A stretch of 64,000 nucleotides of DNA from Nocardioides eburneiflavus (GCF_004785795.1 NZ_SRRO01000001.1:2294001-2358000); one strand, 5' to 3'. Positions 27,118 to 37,464 are shown, counted from the first letter of the stretch. A program made the numbers and translations. The notes: generated by a model from the sequence alone, not told the origin.

Positions 27118-28041
27118 ATGACTTCCGCGAAGATCGCCATCGTCGGAGCCGGCGCCGTGGGCTCCACGCTCGCGTACGCCTGCCTGGTGCGCGGTGTCGC
27201 GACCACCGTCGCGCTGCACGACGTCGACGCCGACAAGGTGCGCGCCGAGGAGCTCGACCTCCGCCAGGGCCTGCAGTTCCTGCCGACCGCCCACGTGGAG
27301 GCGTCAACCGACGTGTCAGTCTGCGAGGGCGCGCAGGTGGTCGCGGTGACCGCCGGTGCCAAGCAGCAGCCCGGCCAGTCCCGCCTCGACCTGGCCGCGT
27401 CGACGACTCGCATGCTGCGGACGCTGATGCCGGCCCTGGTCGAGGTCGCTCCCGACGCGCGGTTCGTGATGGTCACCAACCCCGTCGACGTGGTGACCTA
27501 TGCCGCGCAGAAGCTCACCGGCCTCGGCACCGAGCAGCTCTTCGGCTCGGGCACGGTGCTCGACTCGGCCCGGCTGCGCGGGCTGGTCGCGGCGCACTGC
27601 GGGGTCGCGGTGCAGAACGTCCACGCGTACGTCGTCGGCGAGCACGGCGACAGCGAGATCCCGCTCTGGAGCAGCGCGAGCATCGGCGGCGTACCGGTCA
27701 CCGACCTCGTGGACGAGGCCGACCGCGACGCCATGGCCGCCGACGTCGTCGGCGCGGCCTACGAGATCATCAAGGGCAAGGGAGCCACCAACTACGCCAT
27801 CGGCGTGTCCGCCGGGCGGATCATCGAGGCGGTCCTCCGCGACGAGAAGCGCGTGCTGCCGGTCTCCACGTTGCTCACCGACTACCACGGCATCGGCGAC
27901 GTCTGCCTGTCCGTGCCGACGGTGGTGGGCCGGGGCGGCGCCGAGCGCCGCCTCGAGGTCCCGATGAGCGACGCCGAGCTCGCCGGGCTGCGCGCCAGCG
28001 CCGACCGCATCCGCGCCACCGCCCGCGACCTCGGCTTCTGA
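27118..28041 (+). CDS. ldh: L-lactate dehydrogenase
   Basis: An NAD-dependent lactate/malate-family dehydrogenase of 307 residues. The Rossmann motif GAGAVGSTLAYA is at the N-terminus. The substrate-loop GAKQQPGQSR has Gln at the position that separates lactate from malate dehydrogenases (Arg in MDH). The catalytic His lies in VVGEHGDSE. It would reduce pyruvate to L-lactate, or the reverse. It is divergent from the CHAP gene (93 bp between starts), and both have close-set -10 hexamers. Confidence 0.93.
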   Translation: MTSAKIAIVGAGAVGSTLAYACLVRGVATTVALHDVDADKVRAEELDLRQGLQFLPTAHVEASTDVSVCEGAQVVAVTAGAKQQPGQSRLDLAASTTRMLRTLMPALVEVAPDARFVMVTNPVDVVTYAAQKLTGLGTEQLFGSGTVLDSARLRGLVAAHCGVAVQNVHAYVVGEHGDSEIPLWSSASIGGVPVTDLVDEADRDAMAADVVGAAYEIIKGKGATNYAIGVSAGRIIEAVLRDEKRVLPVSTLLTDYHGIGDVCLSVPTVVGRGGAERRLEVPMSDAELAGLRASADRIRATARDLGF

Positions 28042-28052
28042 CCCGACGCCGT

Positions 28053-28058
28053 TAGGCT
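28053..28058 (+). promoter_or_regulatory. Putative -10 element of guaB3 (leaderless)
   Basis: TAGGCT ends 7 nt before the GTG at 28066, within the 24-bp gap after ldh. Confidence 0.5.
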
Positions 28059-28065
28059 TCGCCTC

Positions 28066-29175
28066 GTGACCGAGATCGAGATCGGCCGTGCCAAGCGCGG
28101 TCGCCGCGCCTACTCCTTCGACGACATCGCGATCGTGCCCTCCCGGCGCACCCGCGACCCCGAGGAGGTCAGCACCGCCTGGCAGATCGACGCCTACCGC
28201 TTCGACATCCCGGTCCTGGCCGCGCCGATGGACTCGGTCATGTCGCCGTCGACCGCGATCGCGCTGGGCCAGATGGGCGGCCTCGGGGTGCTGAACCTCG
28301 AGGGCCTGTGGACCCGGTACGACGACCCGACCGGACTGCTCGAGGAGGTCGCCGGGCTCCAGGGGGCCGAGGCCACCCAGCGGATGCAGGAGATCTACTC
28401 CGAGCCGATCAAGCCCGAGCTGATCACCGCCCGCCTCAAGGAGGTGCGCGCCGCCGGTGTCACGGTCGCCGGATCGCTGTCGCCGCAGCGCACCAAGGAG
28501 CACGTGAAGGCCGTCGTCGACGCAGGTGTCGACATGTTCGTCATCCGCGGCACGACCGTCTCCGCCGAGCACGTCAGCAGCCAGTCGGAGCCGCTGAACC
28601 TCAAGGAGTTCATCTACGAGCTCGACGTCCCCGTCATCGTGGGTGGCTGCGCGACCTACCAGGCGGCGCTCCACCTCATGCGCACCGGCGCCGCCGGCGT
28701 ACTCGTCGGCTTCGGCGGCGGGGCCGCGCACACCACCCGTACGGTCCTGGGGGTCGCTGTCCCGATGGCCAGCGCCGTCGCCGACGTCGCCGCCGCCCGC
28801 CGTGACTACCTCGACGAGTCCGGTGGGCGCTACGTCCACGTCATCGCCGACGGCTCGATCGGCAGCTCCGGCGACATCGCCAAGGCCATCGCCTGTGGCG
28901 CCGACGCCGTCATGATCGGCTCGCCGCTCGCGCGGGCCACCGAGGCGCCGGGCCGCGGCTTCCACTGGGGGAGCGAGGCCACCCACGCCGACCTGCCGCG
29001 CGGGCAGCGCGTGGAGTTCGCCCCGGTCGGGACGCTGGAGGAGATCATGTTCGGTCCCTCCCGCACCGCCGACGGCACCATGAACCTCGTCGGCGCCCTG
29101 CGTCGCGCGATGGCGACCACGGGCTACACCGAGGTCAAGGAGTTCCAGCGCATCGAGGTCGTCGTCCAGCACTGA
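28066..29175 (+). CDS. guaB3: GuaB3-family IMP dehydrogenase-like protein
   Basis: A 369-residue IMPDH-family barrel without CBS domains. The opening YSFDDIAIVPSRRTRDPEEVSTAW and the barrel segments PVLAAPMDSVMSP are clear. Aligning VGFGGGAAHTTR here with [12 protein letters not shown] in guaB puts His-222 where the catalytic Cys should be, so canonical IMP oxidation is doubtful. Mycobacterial GuaB3 (next to guaB2 and choD) is the positional ortholog. Its role may be regulatory or a related activity. GTG 28066 is the start. Confidence 0.9.
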   Translation: MTEIEIGRAKRGRRAYSFDDIAIVPSRRTRDPEEVSTAWQIDAYRFDIPVLAAPMDSVMSPSTAIALGQMGGLGVLNLEGLWTRYDDPTGLLEEVAGLQGAEATQRMQEIYSEPIKPELITARLKEVRAAGVTVAGSLSPQRTKEHVKAVVDAGVDMFVIRGTTVSAEHVSSQSEPLNLKEFIYELDVPVIVGGCATYQAALHLMRTGAAGVLVGFGGGAAHTTRTVLGVAVPMASAVADVAAARRDYLDESGGRYVHVIADGSIGSSGDIAKAIACGADAVMIGSPLARATEAPGRGFHWGSEATHADLPRGQRVEFAPVGTLEEIMFGPSRTADGTMNLVGALRRAMATTGYTEVKEFQRIEVVVQH

Positions 29176-29206
29176 TGCGCACCGGTCGGCGCTTCGGTCG
29201 GCCTGC

Positions 29207-29212
29207 GACAAT
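29207..29212 (+). promoter_or_regulatory. Putative -10 element of glpD
   Basis: GACAAT ends 6 nt before the ATG at 29219. Confidence 0.4.
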
Positions 29213-29218
29213 CGGCCC

Positions 29219-30955
29219 ATGACGCTCGCCAAGGCCCTCGACGCCGACCAGCGCGCTGACGCGCTCGACCAGCTCGGGTCGGGTGAGCTCGACGTCCTCG
29301 TGGTCGGCGGCGGCATCGTGGGGGTGGGTGCCGCGCTCGACGCCGTGACCCGCGGCCTCAAGGTGGGCCTGGTCGAGCAGCGCGACCTCGCCTCCGGCAC
29401 GTCCTCGCGCTCGTCCAAGCTGGTGCACGGCGGCCTGCGCTACCTCGAGATGCTCGACTTCGCGCTGGTCAAGGAGGCCCTCGAGGAGCGCGGCCTGCTG
29501 CTCACCCGGCTCGCGCCCCACCTCGTACGCCCGGTGCCGTTCCTCTACCCGCTCGAGCACGCGTGGGAGCGGCCCTACGTCGGCGCGGGCGTCGCGCTCT
29601 ACGACGGCATGGCGATGACCGGCAAGTACGACATGGGCGTGCCGAAGCACAAGCACGTCTTCCGCAAGCAGCTCGCCCGGATGGCGCCCGACATCAGGAC
29701 CGACAAGCTGCACGGCGCGATCCGCTACTACGACTGCCAGGTCGACGACGCCCGGCTGGTGATGACCATCGCCCGCACCGCCGCCAACAACGGCGCCCAC
29801 GTCGCGACCCGCACGAAGGTGACCGGGTTCCTGCGCGAGGGTGACCCTTCGACAGGCTCAGGACAGGGCCGCGTCGTCGGCGCCACGGTCCGCGACCTGG
29901 AGGGCGAGCGTGACATCGAGGTCCGAGCCAAGGTCGTCATCAACGCCGCCGGGGTGTGGACCGACGAGGTCCAGCAGCTCATCGGCGGACAGGCGCAGCT
30001 CGACGTCGACGCGAGCAAGGGCATCCACCTCGTCGTGCCACGCGACCGGATCCGCTCCGAGTGCGGCTTCATCACCAAGACCGAGAAGTCGGTGCTCTTC
30101 GTGATCCCGTGGGGCCAGTTCTGGATCATCGGCACGACCGACACCGCCTGGGACTACGACCTCGCGCACCCGGCGGCCAGCAAGACCGACATCGACTACC
30201 TGCTCGGCCACGTCAACCGGCTCCTCAAGGACCCGCTCGACCACCGCGACGTCATCGGCGTGTGGGCCGGGCTGCGCCCGCTGCTCAAGCCGATGCGCAA
30301 GGAGGGCGAGATGGGGGAGACCACCAAGCTCTCCCGCGAGCACACCGTCGCCAACCCTGTCCCCGGCCTGGTGCTGGTCGCCGGCGGCAAGCTGACGACC
30401 TACCGCGTCATGGCCAAGGACGCCGTCGACCACGCCATCCGCGACTTCGGCGTGACCCCCGCCTCGATCACCGACCGGGTGCCGCTGATGGGGGCGTGGG
30501 GCCACGAGGCTCGCACCAACCAGCGCGTCGCGCTCAGCAGGTCCTCGGGGCTCGACGTCGGCGTCATCGACCACCTGCTCGGCCGCTACGGCGGGCTCGT
30601 CGACGAGGTGCTCGACCTCATCCACCAGCGACCCGAGCTCGGTGAGCCGCTCGCCGGCGCGGAGCACTACCTGCGCGCAGAGGTCCTCTACGCCGCCACC
30701 CACGAGGGCGCCCGCCACCTCGACGACGTGCTGGCCCGGCGTACGCGCGTGTCGATCGAGACCTTCGACCGCGGGATCTCGGCCGCCCGCCCCGCCGCCG
30801 AGCTGATGGCCGAGGCGCTGGGCTGGGACGAGGCGCAGGTCGCCGACGAGGTCGACCACTACCTGCGCCGCGTCGAGGCCGAGCGGCAGAGCCAGCTCAT
30901 GCCGACCGACCAGGAGGCCGACGAGGCGCGCGTGAAGGCGCCCGAGATCGTCTGA
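29219..30955 (+). CDS. glpD: Glycerol-3-phosphate dehydrogenase (FAD-dependent)
   Basis: A 578-residue membrane-associated flavoenzyme oxidising sn-glycerol-3-phosphate to dihydroxyacetone phosphate and feeding electrons to quinone. It has the FAD motif VVGGGIVGVGAALDAVTRG, then the GlpD signatures GTSSRSSKLVHGGLRYLE and GGKLTTYRVMAKDAVD, and the C-terminal DAO_C region. A 21-bp REP-like element is inserted in frame at 29845-29865 (PSTGSGQ), in the surface segment between GFLREGD and GRVVGA. Codon frame is preserved. Confidence 0.95.
   Translation: MTLAKALDADQRADALDQLGSGELDVLVVGGGIVGVGAALDAVTRGLKVGLVEQRDLASGTSSRSSKLVHGGLRYLEMLDFALVKEALEERGLLLTRLAPHLVRPVPFLYPLEHAWERPYVGAGVALYDGMAMTGKYDMGVPKHKHVFRKQLARMAPDIRTDKLHGAIRYYDCQVDDARLVMTIARTAANNGAHVATRTKVTGFLREGDPSTGSGQGRVVGATVRDLEGERDIEVRAKVVINAAGVWTDEVQQLIGGQAQLDVDASKGIHLVVPRDRIRSECGFITKTEKSVLFVIPWGQFWIIGTTDTAWDYDLAHPAASKTDIDYLLGHVNRLLKDPLDHRDVIGVWAGLRPLLKPMRKEGEMGETTKLSREHTVANPVPGLVLVAGGKLTTYRVMAKDAVDHAIRDFGVTPASITDRVPLMGAWGHEARTNQRVALSRSSGLDVGVIDHLLGRYGGLVDEVLDLIHQRPELGEPLAGAEHYLRAEVLYAATHEGARHLDDVLARRTRVSIETFDRGISAARPAAELMAEALGWDEAQVADEVDHYLRRVEAERQSQLMPTDQEADEARVKAPEIV
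29845..29865 (+). repeat. 21-bp REP-like element, copy 2 (inside glpD)
   Basis: Identical to 4116-4136 in nnrD, with the same orientation relative to the gene and the same reading frame, encoding PSTGSGQ. Confidence 0.75.
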
Positions 30956-31049
30956 TCGACCCGCCCGTCGGAGCGGTGGACAAATGTGCCCGATATGTCG
31001 AATGGTGGGATGAAGTGACCAACCAGTAGCAACGGTCGTCACAGCGACC

Positions 31050-31055
31050 TACGCT
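31050..31055 (+). promoter_or_regulatory. Putative -10 element of the SSADH gene (leaderless)
   Basis: TACGCT ends 6 nt before the ATG at 31062. Confidence 0.45.
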
Positions 31056-31061
31056 GCACGG

Positions 31062-32678
31062 ATGAGTGAGCAGACCCCCGCGTCAGGTCCCACCACCGAC
31101 GGGCCAGCCGACCCCGAGCACGACAGCACCGCCGCCTACGGCCTCGACCGGGCGTACGTCTCGGGCCTGACGCGGCGCGTGGTCAGCACCACCGGTGAGA
31201 CGGCCGCCGTGGCCTCGCCCATCGGACGGACCCCGCTCGCGCACGTCCCGCAGTCGAGCCCCGCCGACGTGGCCGAGGCGTTCGCGCGGGCGCGCCGTGC
31301 CCAGAAGTCGTGGGCGGCGACCTCGATCGACGAGCGTGCCGCCGCGCTGCTGCGGCTGCACGACCTGCTCCTCGACCGCCAGGACGAGCTGATCGACCTG
31401 GTCGTGTGGGAGTCCGGGAAGGCTCGCAAGGACGCCTACCTCGAGGTGGCGCACCTCGCGCTGACCGCGCGCTACTACGCCCGCACCGCCCACGAGCACC
31501 TCGACAGCGTGCGCGTCGGCGGCATGTTCCCCGTGCTCACCCGTGCCGAGGTCAACCGGATCCCCAAGGGTGTCGTCGGCATCATCTCGCCCTGGAACTA
31601 CCCGCTCAGCATGGCCCTGTGCGACGGCATGCCGGCCCTGCTCGCCGGCAATGCCGTCGTGTCCAAGCCCGACGCGCAGACGATGCTGACCGCCCTGCTC
31701 GCCGCGCAGCTGCTCGACGAGGCCGGCTTCCCGCCGGAGCTGTGGCAGGTCGTCGCCGGCCCCGGCCCCGAGGTGGGCGGCGCGATCGTCGCCCACGCAG
31801 ACTACGTCTGCTTCACCGGCTCGACCGCCACCGGCCGGAAGATCGCGCAGGGCTGTGCCGACCGGCTCATCGGCTGCTCGCTCGAGCTCGGCGGCAAGAA
31901 CCCGATGCTCGTGCTCCGCGACGCCGACGTGCAGCGCGCGGCCGAGGGCGCCACCCGCGCCGTGTTCTCCAACGCCGGGCAGCTGTGCGTCTCGATGGAG
32001 CGGCTCTTCGTCGCCGACCAGGTCTACGACCGGTTCGTCGACGCTTTCGTCTCGCGCACGCAGGCGATGACCCTCGGCGCCAGCCACGAGTGGTCGGTCG
32101 ACATGGGCTCGCTGATCTCCCAGGCGCAGCTCGAGACCGTCACCGCCCACGTCGAGGACGCCGTCGCCAAGGGCGCGCACGTGCTCACCGGTGGCCGGCA
32201 CCGTCCCGACCTCGGGCCGTACGTCTTCGAGCCGACGATCCTCGAGGGCGTGTCGGCCGACATGGAGTGCTTCGGCACGGAGACCTTCGGCCCGGTGGTC
32301 TCGATCTACCGCTTCCACAGCGAGGACGAGGCGGTCGACCGCGCCAACGACGGCCAGTACGGCCTCAACGCCTCGATCTGGACGCGCGACGCCGCCCGCG
32401 GACGGGCGATCGCGCGCCGCATCGCGTGCGGCACGGTCAACGTCAACGAGGCCTACGGCGCGACCTTCGGCTCGCTCGGTGCGCCGATGGGCGGCATGCG
32501 TGAGTCGGGCATGGGCCGCCGTCAGGGCGCCGAGGGCATCCTGCGCTACACCGAGTCCCAGTCCGTCGCTACGCAGCGGCTGATGCCGATCGCACCGATG
32601 TTCGGGATGTCGGAGGAGACCAACGCCAAGGTGATGACCACGGCCCTGCGGCTGCTCAACAGGCTGGGCCGGGCATGA
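31062..32678 (+). CDS. gabD2: Succinate-semialdehyde dehydrogenase (NADP-type)
   Basis: A 538-residue aldehyde dehydrogenase of the actinobacterial succinic-semialdehyde type. Cofactor and catalytic segments are PWNYPLSMAL, AGNAVVSKPDAQT, FTGSTATGRKIAQ, the general base Glu in LELGGKNPML and the nucleophile Cys in NAGQLCVSMERLF. It would oxidise an aldehyde such as succinate semialdehyde. An Asp/Thr-rich N-terminal extension of about 25 residues precedes the fold. The stop overlaps the following choD-like gene (ATGA), so the two products probably act together; the semialdehyde source is unknown. Confidence 0.9.
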   Translation: MSEQTPASGPTTDGPADPEHDSTAAYGLDRAYVSGLTRRVVSTTGETAAVASPIGRTPLAHVPQSSPADVAEAFARARRAQKSWAATSIDERAAALLRLHDLLLDRQDELIDLVVWESGKARKDAYLEVAHLALTARYYARTAHEHLDSVRVGGMFPVLTRAEVNRIPKGVVGIISPWNYPLSMALCDGMPALLAGNAVVSKPDAQTMLTALLAAQLLDEAGFPPELWQVVAGPGPEVGGAIVAHADYVCFTGSTATGRKIAQGCADRLIGCSLELGGKNPMLVLRDADVQRAAEGATRAVFSNAGQLCVSMERLFVADQVYDRFVDAFVSRTQAMTLGASHEWSVDMGSLISQAQLETVTAHVEDAVAKGAHVLTGGRHRPDLGPYVFEPTILEGVSADMECFGTETFGPVVSIYRFHSEDEAVDRANDGQYGLNASIWTRDAARGRAIARRIACGTVNVNEAYGATFGSLGAPMGGMRESGMGRRQGAEGILRYTESQSVATQRLMPIAPMFGMSEETNAKVMTTALRLLNRLGRA

Positions 32679-34393
32679 GCCGGCACTACGACGTCCTCGT
32701 CATCGGGTCCGGCTTCGGTGGGTCCGTCACCGCGCTGCGGCTCACCGAGAAGGGCTACGGCGTCGGCGTCCTCGAGGCCGGCGCGCGCTTCGAGGACGAC
32801 GACTTCCCGGCCACCTCGTTCGACGCCAGGCGGTTCCTCTTCGCGCCCGCGCTCGGGATGTACGGCATCCAGCGCATCGACATGGTCAAGGACTGCCTGA
32901 TCCTCGCCGGCGCGGGCGTCGGCGGCGGGTCGCTGGTCTACGCCAACACGCTCTACGAGCCGCTCGACGCGTTCTACCGCGACCCTTCGTGGGCGCACAT
33001 CACCGACTGGAAGTCGGAGCTCGCCCCGTACTACGACCAGGCCAAGCGGATGCTCGGCGTGGTGGAGAACCCGCGCCACACGCCGGCCGACGAGGTCATG
33101 AAGCAGGTCGCCGAGGACATGGGAGTCGGTGACACGTTCCACCCGACGCCCGTTGGGGTCTTCTTCGGTGGACCCGACGCGCAGGGCGGCGAGCGGGTCG
33201 AGGACCCCTACTTCGGCGGGGCCGGTCCGGCGCGCAACGCGTGCCGCAACTGCGGCGAGTGCATGACCGGGTGTCGCCACAACGCCAAGAACACCCTCGT
33301 CAAGAACTATCTGCACCTCGCCGAGCAGGCCGGGGCGACGGTCCATCCGATGACCACGGTGACGCGCGTGCGGCCCCGCGCCGCCGGCGGCTACGAGGTC
33401 ACCACCCGGTGGACGAAGGCCAAGCTGTCACGCTTCGGGAAGCAGCCGGCCACCAAGGTGTTCACCGCCGACCAGGTCGTGTTCTCCGCGGCCGCGCTCG
33501 GCACCCAGAAGCTGCTGCACCAGCTCAAGGGAGAGGGCGACCTCCCGGGCGTCAGCGACCGGCTCGGCGTGCTGACCCGCACCAACTCCGAGGCGGTCCT
33601 GGGCGCCCTCGCGCCGTCGACCAGCGACACTGACTACACCGAGGGCGTCGCGATCACGTCGTCGTGGCACCCCGACGACGTCACCCACATCGAGCCGGTC
33701 CGCTACGGCAAGGGCTCCAACGCGATGGCGCTCATGCAGACCGTGCTCGCCGACGACCGGCCGGGGGAGTCGCGGGTCCGCACGTGGCTGCGCGAGCTGT
33801 GGTCGCAGCGGCGCACCGCGCTCGACCTCTACGACTTCCGGCACTGGTCCGAGCGCACGGTGGTCGCGCTGGTGATGCAGACCCTCGACAACTCGATCAC
33901 CACCAGGGGCGTCAAGGGCCGCTTCGGGTGGCGGATGACGTCCGAGCAGGGCCACGGCCTGCCCAACCCGACCTACATCCCCGTGGCCTACGACGCCGTG
34001 CGCCGGATGGCCGAGGTGATGGGCGGGACGCCCGGCGGCAACGTCGGCGAGCCGTTCGACCGGCCGCTGACCGCGCACTTCATCGGAGGCTGCACGATCG
34101 GCGACTCACCCGAGACCGGGGTCGTCGACCCGTGGCAGCGGCTGTTCGGCCACGAGGGCCTGCACGTCGTCGACGGCTCCGCGGTCTCGGCCAACCTCGG
34201 GGTGAACCCGTCGCTGACGATCACCGCGCAGGCCGAGCGGGCGATGGCCTTCTGGCCCAACAAGGGCGAGGCCGACCCGCGGCCAGCGCTGGGCTCGACC
34301 TACCGCCGGGTGGCGCCCGTCGAGCCCAAGAACCCGGTCGTGCCGGACGCCGCGCCCGGTGCGCTGCGCCTGCCGATCGTCGGCGTCAGCTGA
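32675..34393 (+). CDS. choD: GMC-family oxidoreductase, ChoD-like
   Basis: A 572-residue FAD oxidoreductase. It starts YDVLVIGSGFGGSVTALRLTEKG (FAD-binding) and has the AGAGVGGGSLVYANTLY GMC segment, with the C-terminal HFIGGCTIGDS and VNPSLTITAQAERA. Position next to guaB3 and guaA, and length, match M. tuberculosis ChoD, annotated as cholesterol oxidase although that function is debated. Four cysteines in CRNCGECMTGC (Cys190, 193, 196, 200) have the spacing CX2CX2CX3C of a 4Fe-4S ligand set; in GMC enzymes their role is not established. The start overlaps the SSADH stop. Confidence 0.85.
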   Translation: MSRHYDVLVIGSGFGGSVTALRLTEKGYGVGVLEAGARFEDDDFPATSFDARRFLFAPALGMYGIQRIDMVKDCLILAGAGVGGGSLVYANTLYEPLDAFYRDPSWAHITDWKSELAPYYDQAKRMLGVVENPRHTPADEVMKQVAEDMGVGDTFHPTPVGVFFGGPDAQGGERVEDPYFGGAGPARNACRNCGECMTGCRHNAKNTLVKNYLHLAEQAGATVHPMTTVTRVRPRAAGGYEVTTRWTKAKLSRFGKQPATKVFTADQVVFSAAALGTQKLLHQLKGEGDLPGVSDRLGVLTRTNSEAVLGALAPSTSDTDYTEGVAITSSWHPDDVTHIEPVRYGKGSNAMALMQTVLADDRPGESRVRTWLRELWSQRRTALDLYDFRHWSERTVVALVMQTLDNSITTRGVKGRFGWRMTSEQGHGLPNPTYIPVAYDAVRRMAEVMGGTPGGNVGEPFDRPLTAHFIGGCTIGDSPETGVVDPWQRLFGHEGLHVVDGSAVSANLGVNPSLTITAQAERAMAFWPNKGEADPRPALGSTYRRVAPVEPKNPVVPDAAPGALRLPIVGVS

Positions 34394-34530
34394 GCGGCAA
34401 GATTCATCGGCCAGCGCCGTAACCACCCCTCGCAGACGTCGTTGGGCGGGGTAAGGGGTCCGGCAGTCATGCTCCCTCCCAAGGGTCGGGCTCCGAGTCT
34501 CGGCGCTGCTCGCAGGGTCGGGCTCAAGCG

Positions 34531-34569
34531 TCAGGGCCCGATCACCCTCCCTCCCCGATCGGGCCCTGA
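34531..34569. terminator. 13-bp stem-loop after the choD operon
   Basis: TCAGGGCCCGATC pairs perfectly with GATCGGGCCCTGA across a 13-nt loop in the 309-bp gene-free gap 34394-34702. It probably ends transcription of the SSADH-choD operon; there is no T-tract. Confidence 0.55.
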
Positions 34570-34571
34570 TG

Positions 34572-34618
34572 CGATTTCCAGGCGGGTCCGGCGAAGCCGG
34601 ACACGCTGTGGGAAATCG
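34572..34618. repeat. Nested inverted-repeat element before guaA
   Basis: An outer stem CGATTTCC/GGAAATCG encloses GTCCGGC-GAA-GCCGGAC. It sits 3 bp after the previous hairpin and upstream of the predicted guaA transcription start, so it is unlikely to be in the guaA mRNA. The form resembles a REP-like palindrome. Confidence 0.5.
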
Positions 34619-34671
34619 GATCGAGCAGGCCCGGCGCCGCGATGCGAAGCGACGCGGGGCCGACGGCCGTG

Positions 34672-34689
34672 TCGAGATACTCATCTCGA
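34672..34689. promoter_or_regulatory. Inverted repeat in the guaA promoter (possible operator)
   Basis: TCGAGAT-ACTC-ATCTCGA, a perfect 7-bp dyad ending right at the -10 hexamer TAGACT. A repressor bound here would block RNA polymerase. The regulator is unknown. Confidence 0.5.
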
Positions 34690-34695
34690 TAGACT
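34690..34695 (+). promoter_or_regulatory. Putative -10 element of guaA (leaderless)
   Basis: TAGACT ends 7 nt before the GTG at 34703. The same hexamer precedes glmS. Confidence 0.6.
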
Positions 34696-34702
34696 CCGCG
34701 GC

Positions 34703-36281
<1,579 letters not shown>

Positions 36282-36326
36282 GACCCTTCCCGGCGGTTGA
36301 GGCTCGCGCACCGTCCCTCGCGGTGC

Positions 36327-36332
36327 CACGCT
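36327..36332 (+). promoter_or_regulatory. Putative -10 element of corA
   Basis: CACGCT ends 6 nt before the GTG at 36339. It lacks the leading T but is spaced like the others. Confidence 0.3.
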
Positions 36333-36338
36333 GGGGTC

Positions 36339-37322
36339 GTGCACCTGTGGTTCGTGCATCCGGACGGGATCCGGCCCCATGACGGGTCGGAGCTCGGCGC
36401 GCTCCTCGAGCGCACCGACGGCTTCGTCTGGATCGACATGCCGGCCGACGACCCCGAGGCCGAACGCGTGCTGGTCGAGGTTGTGCACGCGCACCCGCTG
36501 GTCGTCGCGGCGTGCCGGCAGCGCAACCACGTGCCGACCGTCCACGGGTACGCCGACCACGTCTTCGTCGTCCTCCACTCGCCGTACGCGGGCAACGCGG
36601 GACACGTGCACCTGCTCGAGCTGGACCAGCTGGTCGGCCGGCGCTACCTCGTGACCGTGCACGGCCCGATCAACCCGGTCGTGGATCCTGCCGAGGCCGT
36701 GCGCGAGACCGCGGCGGTGCGCAGCCGGATCGAGCGGGGAACCTTGCGGCCGGGCTCGCCGGCCGAGCTGTCGCACGCGATCGGGTCGGCGGTGGTCCGG
36801 TCCCAGCGCGGGCTGGTCAGCGCGGTGGCAGAGGGCCTGCCCGAGCTCGAGCAGGCAGCGATGGCGGGCGACTTCCGGCGACCAGAGGAGCTGCTCGAGC
36901 GGCTCTTCCTGGTCCGGCACGAGCTGATCACCGTACGGACGATGGCCGCCCAGTCGCACGAGATCTACGCGCGCATCCGGAGTCTCGACCGTGTCGTCCC
37001 CGAGGCGGAGCGTGCCTTCGCGAGCGACCTTGCCGAGCAGTTCGACCGGCTGCGCAGCCTCGCGGACGGCGAGAGCCACTTCCTCTTCGGCGTGATCGAC
37101 CTCTACCAGACCAGGGTCACCACCAAGATGACCGTGGCGATGGAGCGCCTCGCGGTCATCGCCGCCGTCACGCTCCCGGTCACGGCGCTGGCGAGCATCT
37201 ACGGGATGAACGTCATCGTCAACGACTCCACCCACGTCGTCCAGCTCGTGCTGGTGCTGGCGGTGATGGCCGCCGTCAGTGGGCTCCTGCTCAGGTGGAC
37301 GAAGAAGCAGGCCTGGTGGTGA
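36339..37322 (+). CDS. corA: CorA-family magnesium/metal transporter
   Basis: A 327-residue inner-membrane channel for Mg2+ or other divalent cations. The long cytoplasmic part contains the helical stalk. Two C-terminal transmembrane helices follow, the first ending in the pore signature YGMN at residues 288-291 (YGMNVIVND). The C-terminal tail is basic (RWTKKQAWW). The GTG start at 36339 matches a typical HLWFVHPDG opening. It follows guaA by 58 bp with a putative promoter of its own. Confidence 0.9.
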   Translation: MHLWFVHPDGIRPHDGSELGALLERTDGFVWIDMPADDPEAERVLVEVVHAHPLVVAACRQRNHVPTVHGYADHVFVVLHSPYAGNAGHVHLLELDQLVGRRYLVTVHGPINPVVDPAEAVRETAAVRSRIERGTLRPGSPAELSHAIGSAVVRSQRGLVSAVAEGLPELEQAAMAGDFRRPEELLERLFLVRHELITVRTMAAQSHEIYARIRSLDRVVPEAERAFASDLAEQFDRLRSLADGESHFLFGVIDLYQTRVTTKMTVAMERLAVIAAVTLPVTALASIYGMNVIVNDSTHVVQLVLVLAVMAAVSGLLLRWTKKQAWW

Positions 37323-37325
37323 GGT

Positions 37326-37343
37326 CCGGCCGGAGCAGGCCGG
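37326..37343 (+). terminator. Terminator-like hairpin after corA
   Basis: CCGGCC-GGAGCA-GGCCGG, a 6-bp GC stem beginning 3 bp after the corA stop. Confidence 0.45.
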
Positions 37344-37458
37344 CGGCGCGGGGCCCATCAGACCATGCGATGGCGGGGTTGTCGGCGATCGGCTGACCAG
37401 GACCGAGCACGGCCAGGCAGGGACACGGATTCAGCTTGATCGATGCAGGCGTGCCTGT

Positions 37459-37464
37459 CACGGT
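37459..37464 (+). promoter_or_regulatory. Putative -10 element of the 109-aa gene
   Basis: CACGGT ends 6 nt before the ATG at 37471. Confidence 0.25.

Noticed and set aside
34442..34702. N-terminal extension of GuaA from an upstream in-frame start
   Set aside because: The extension would translate through two hairpins and the putative promoter; the conserved protein begins at the GTG at 34703.
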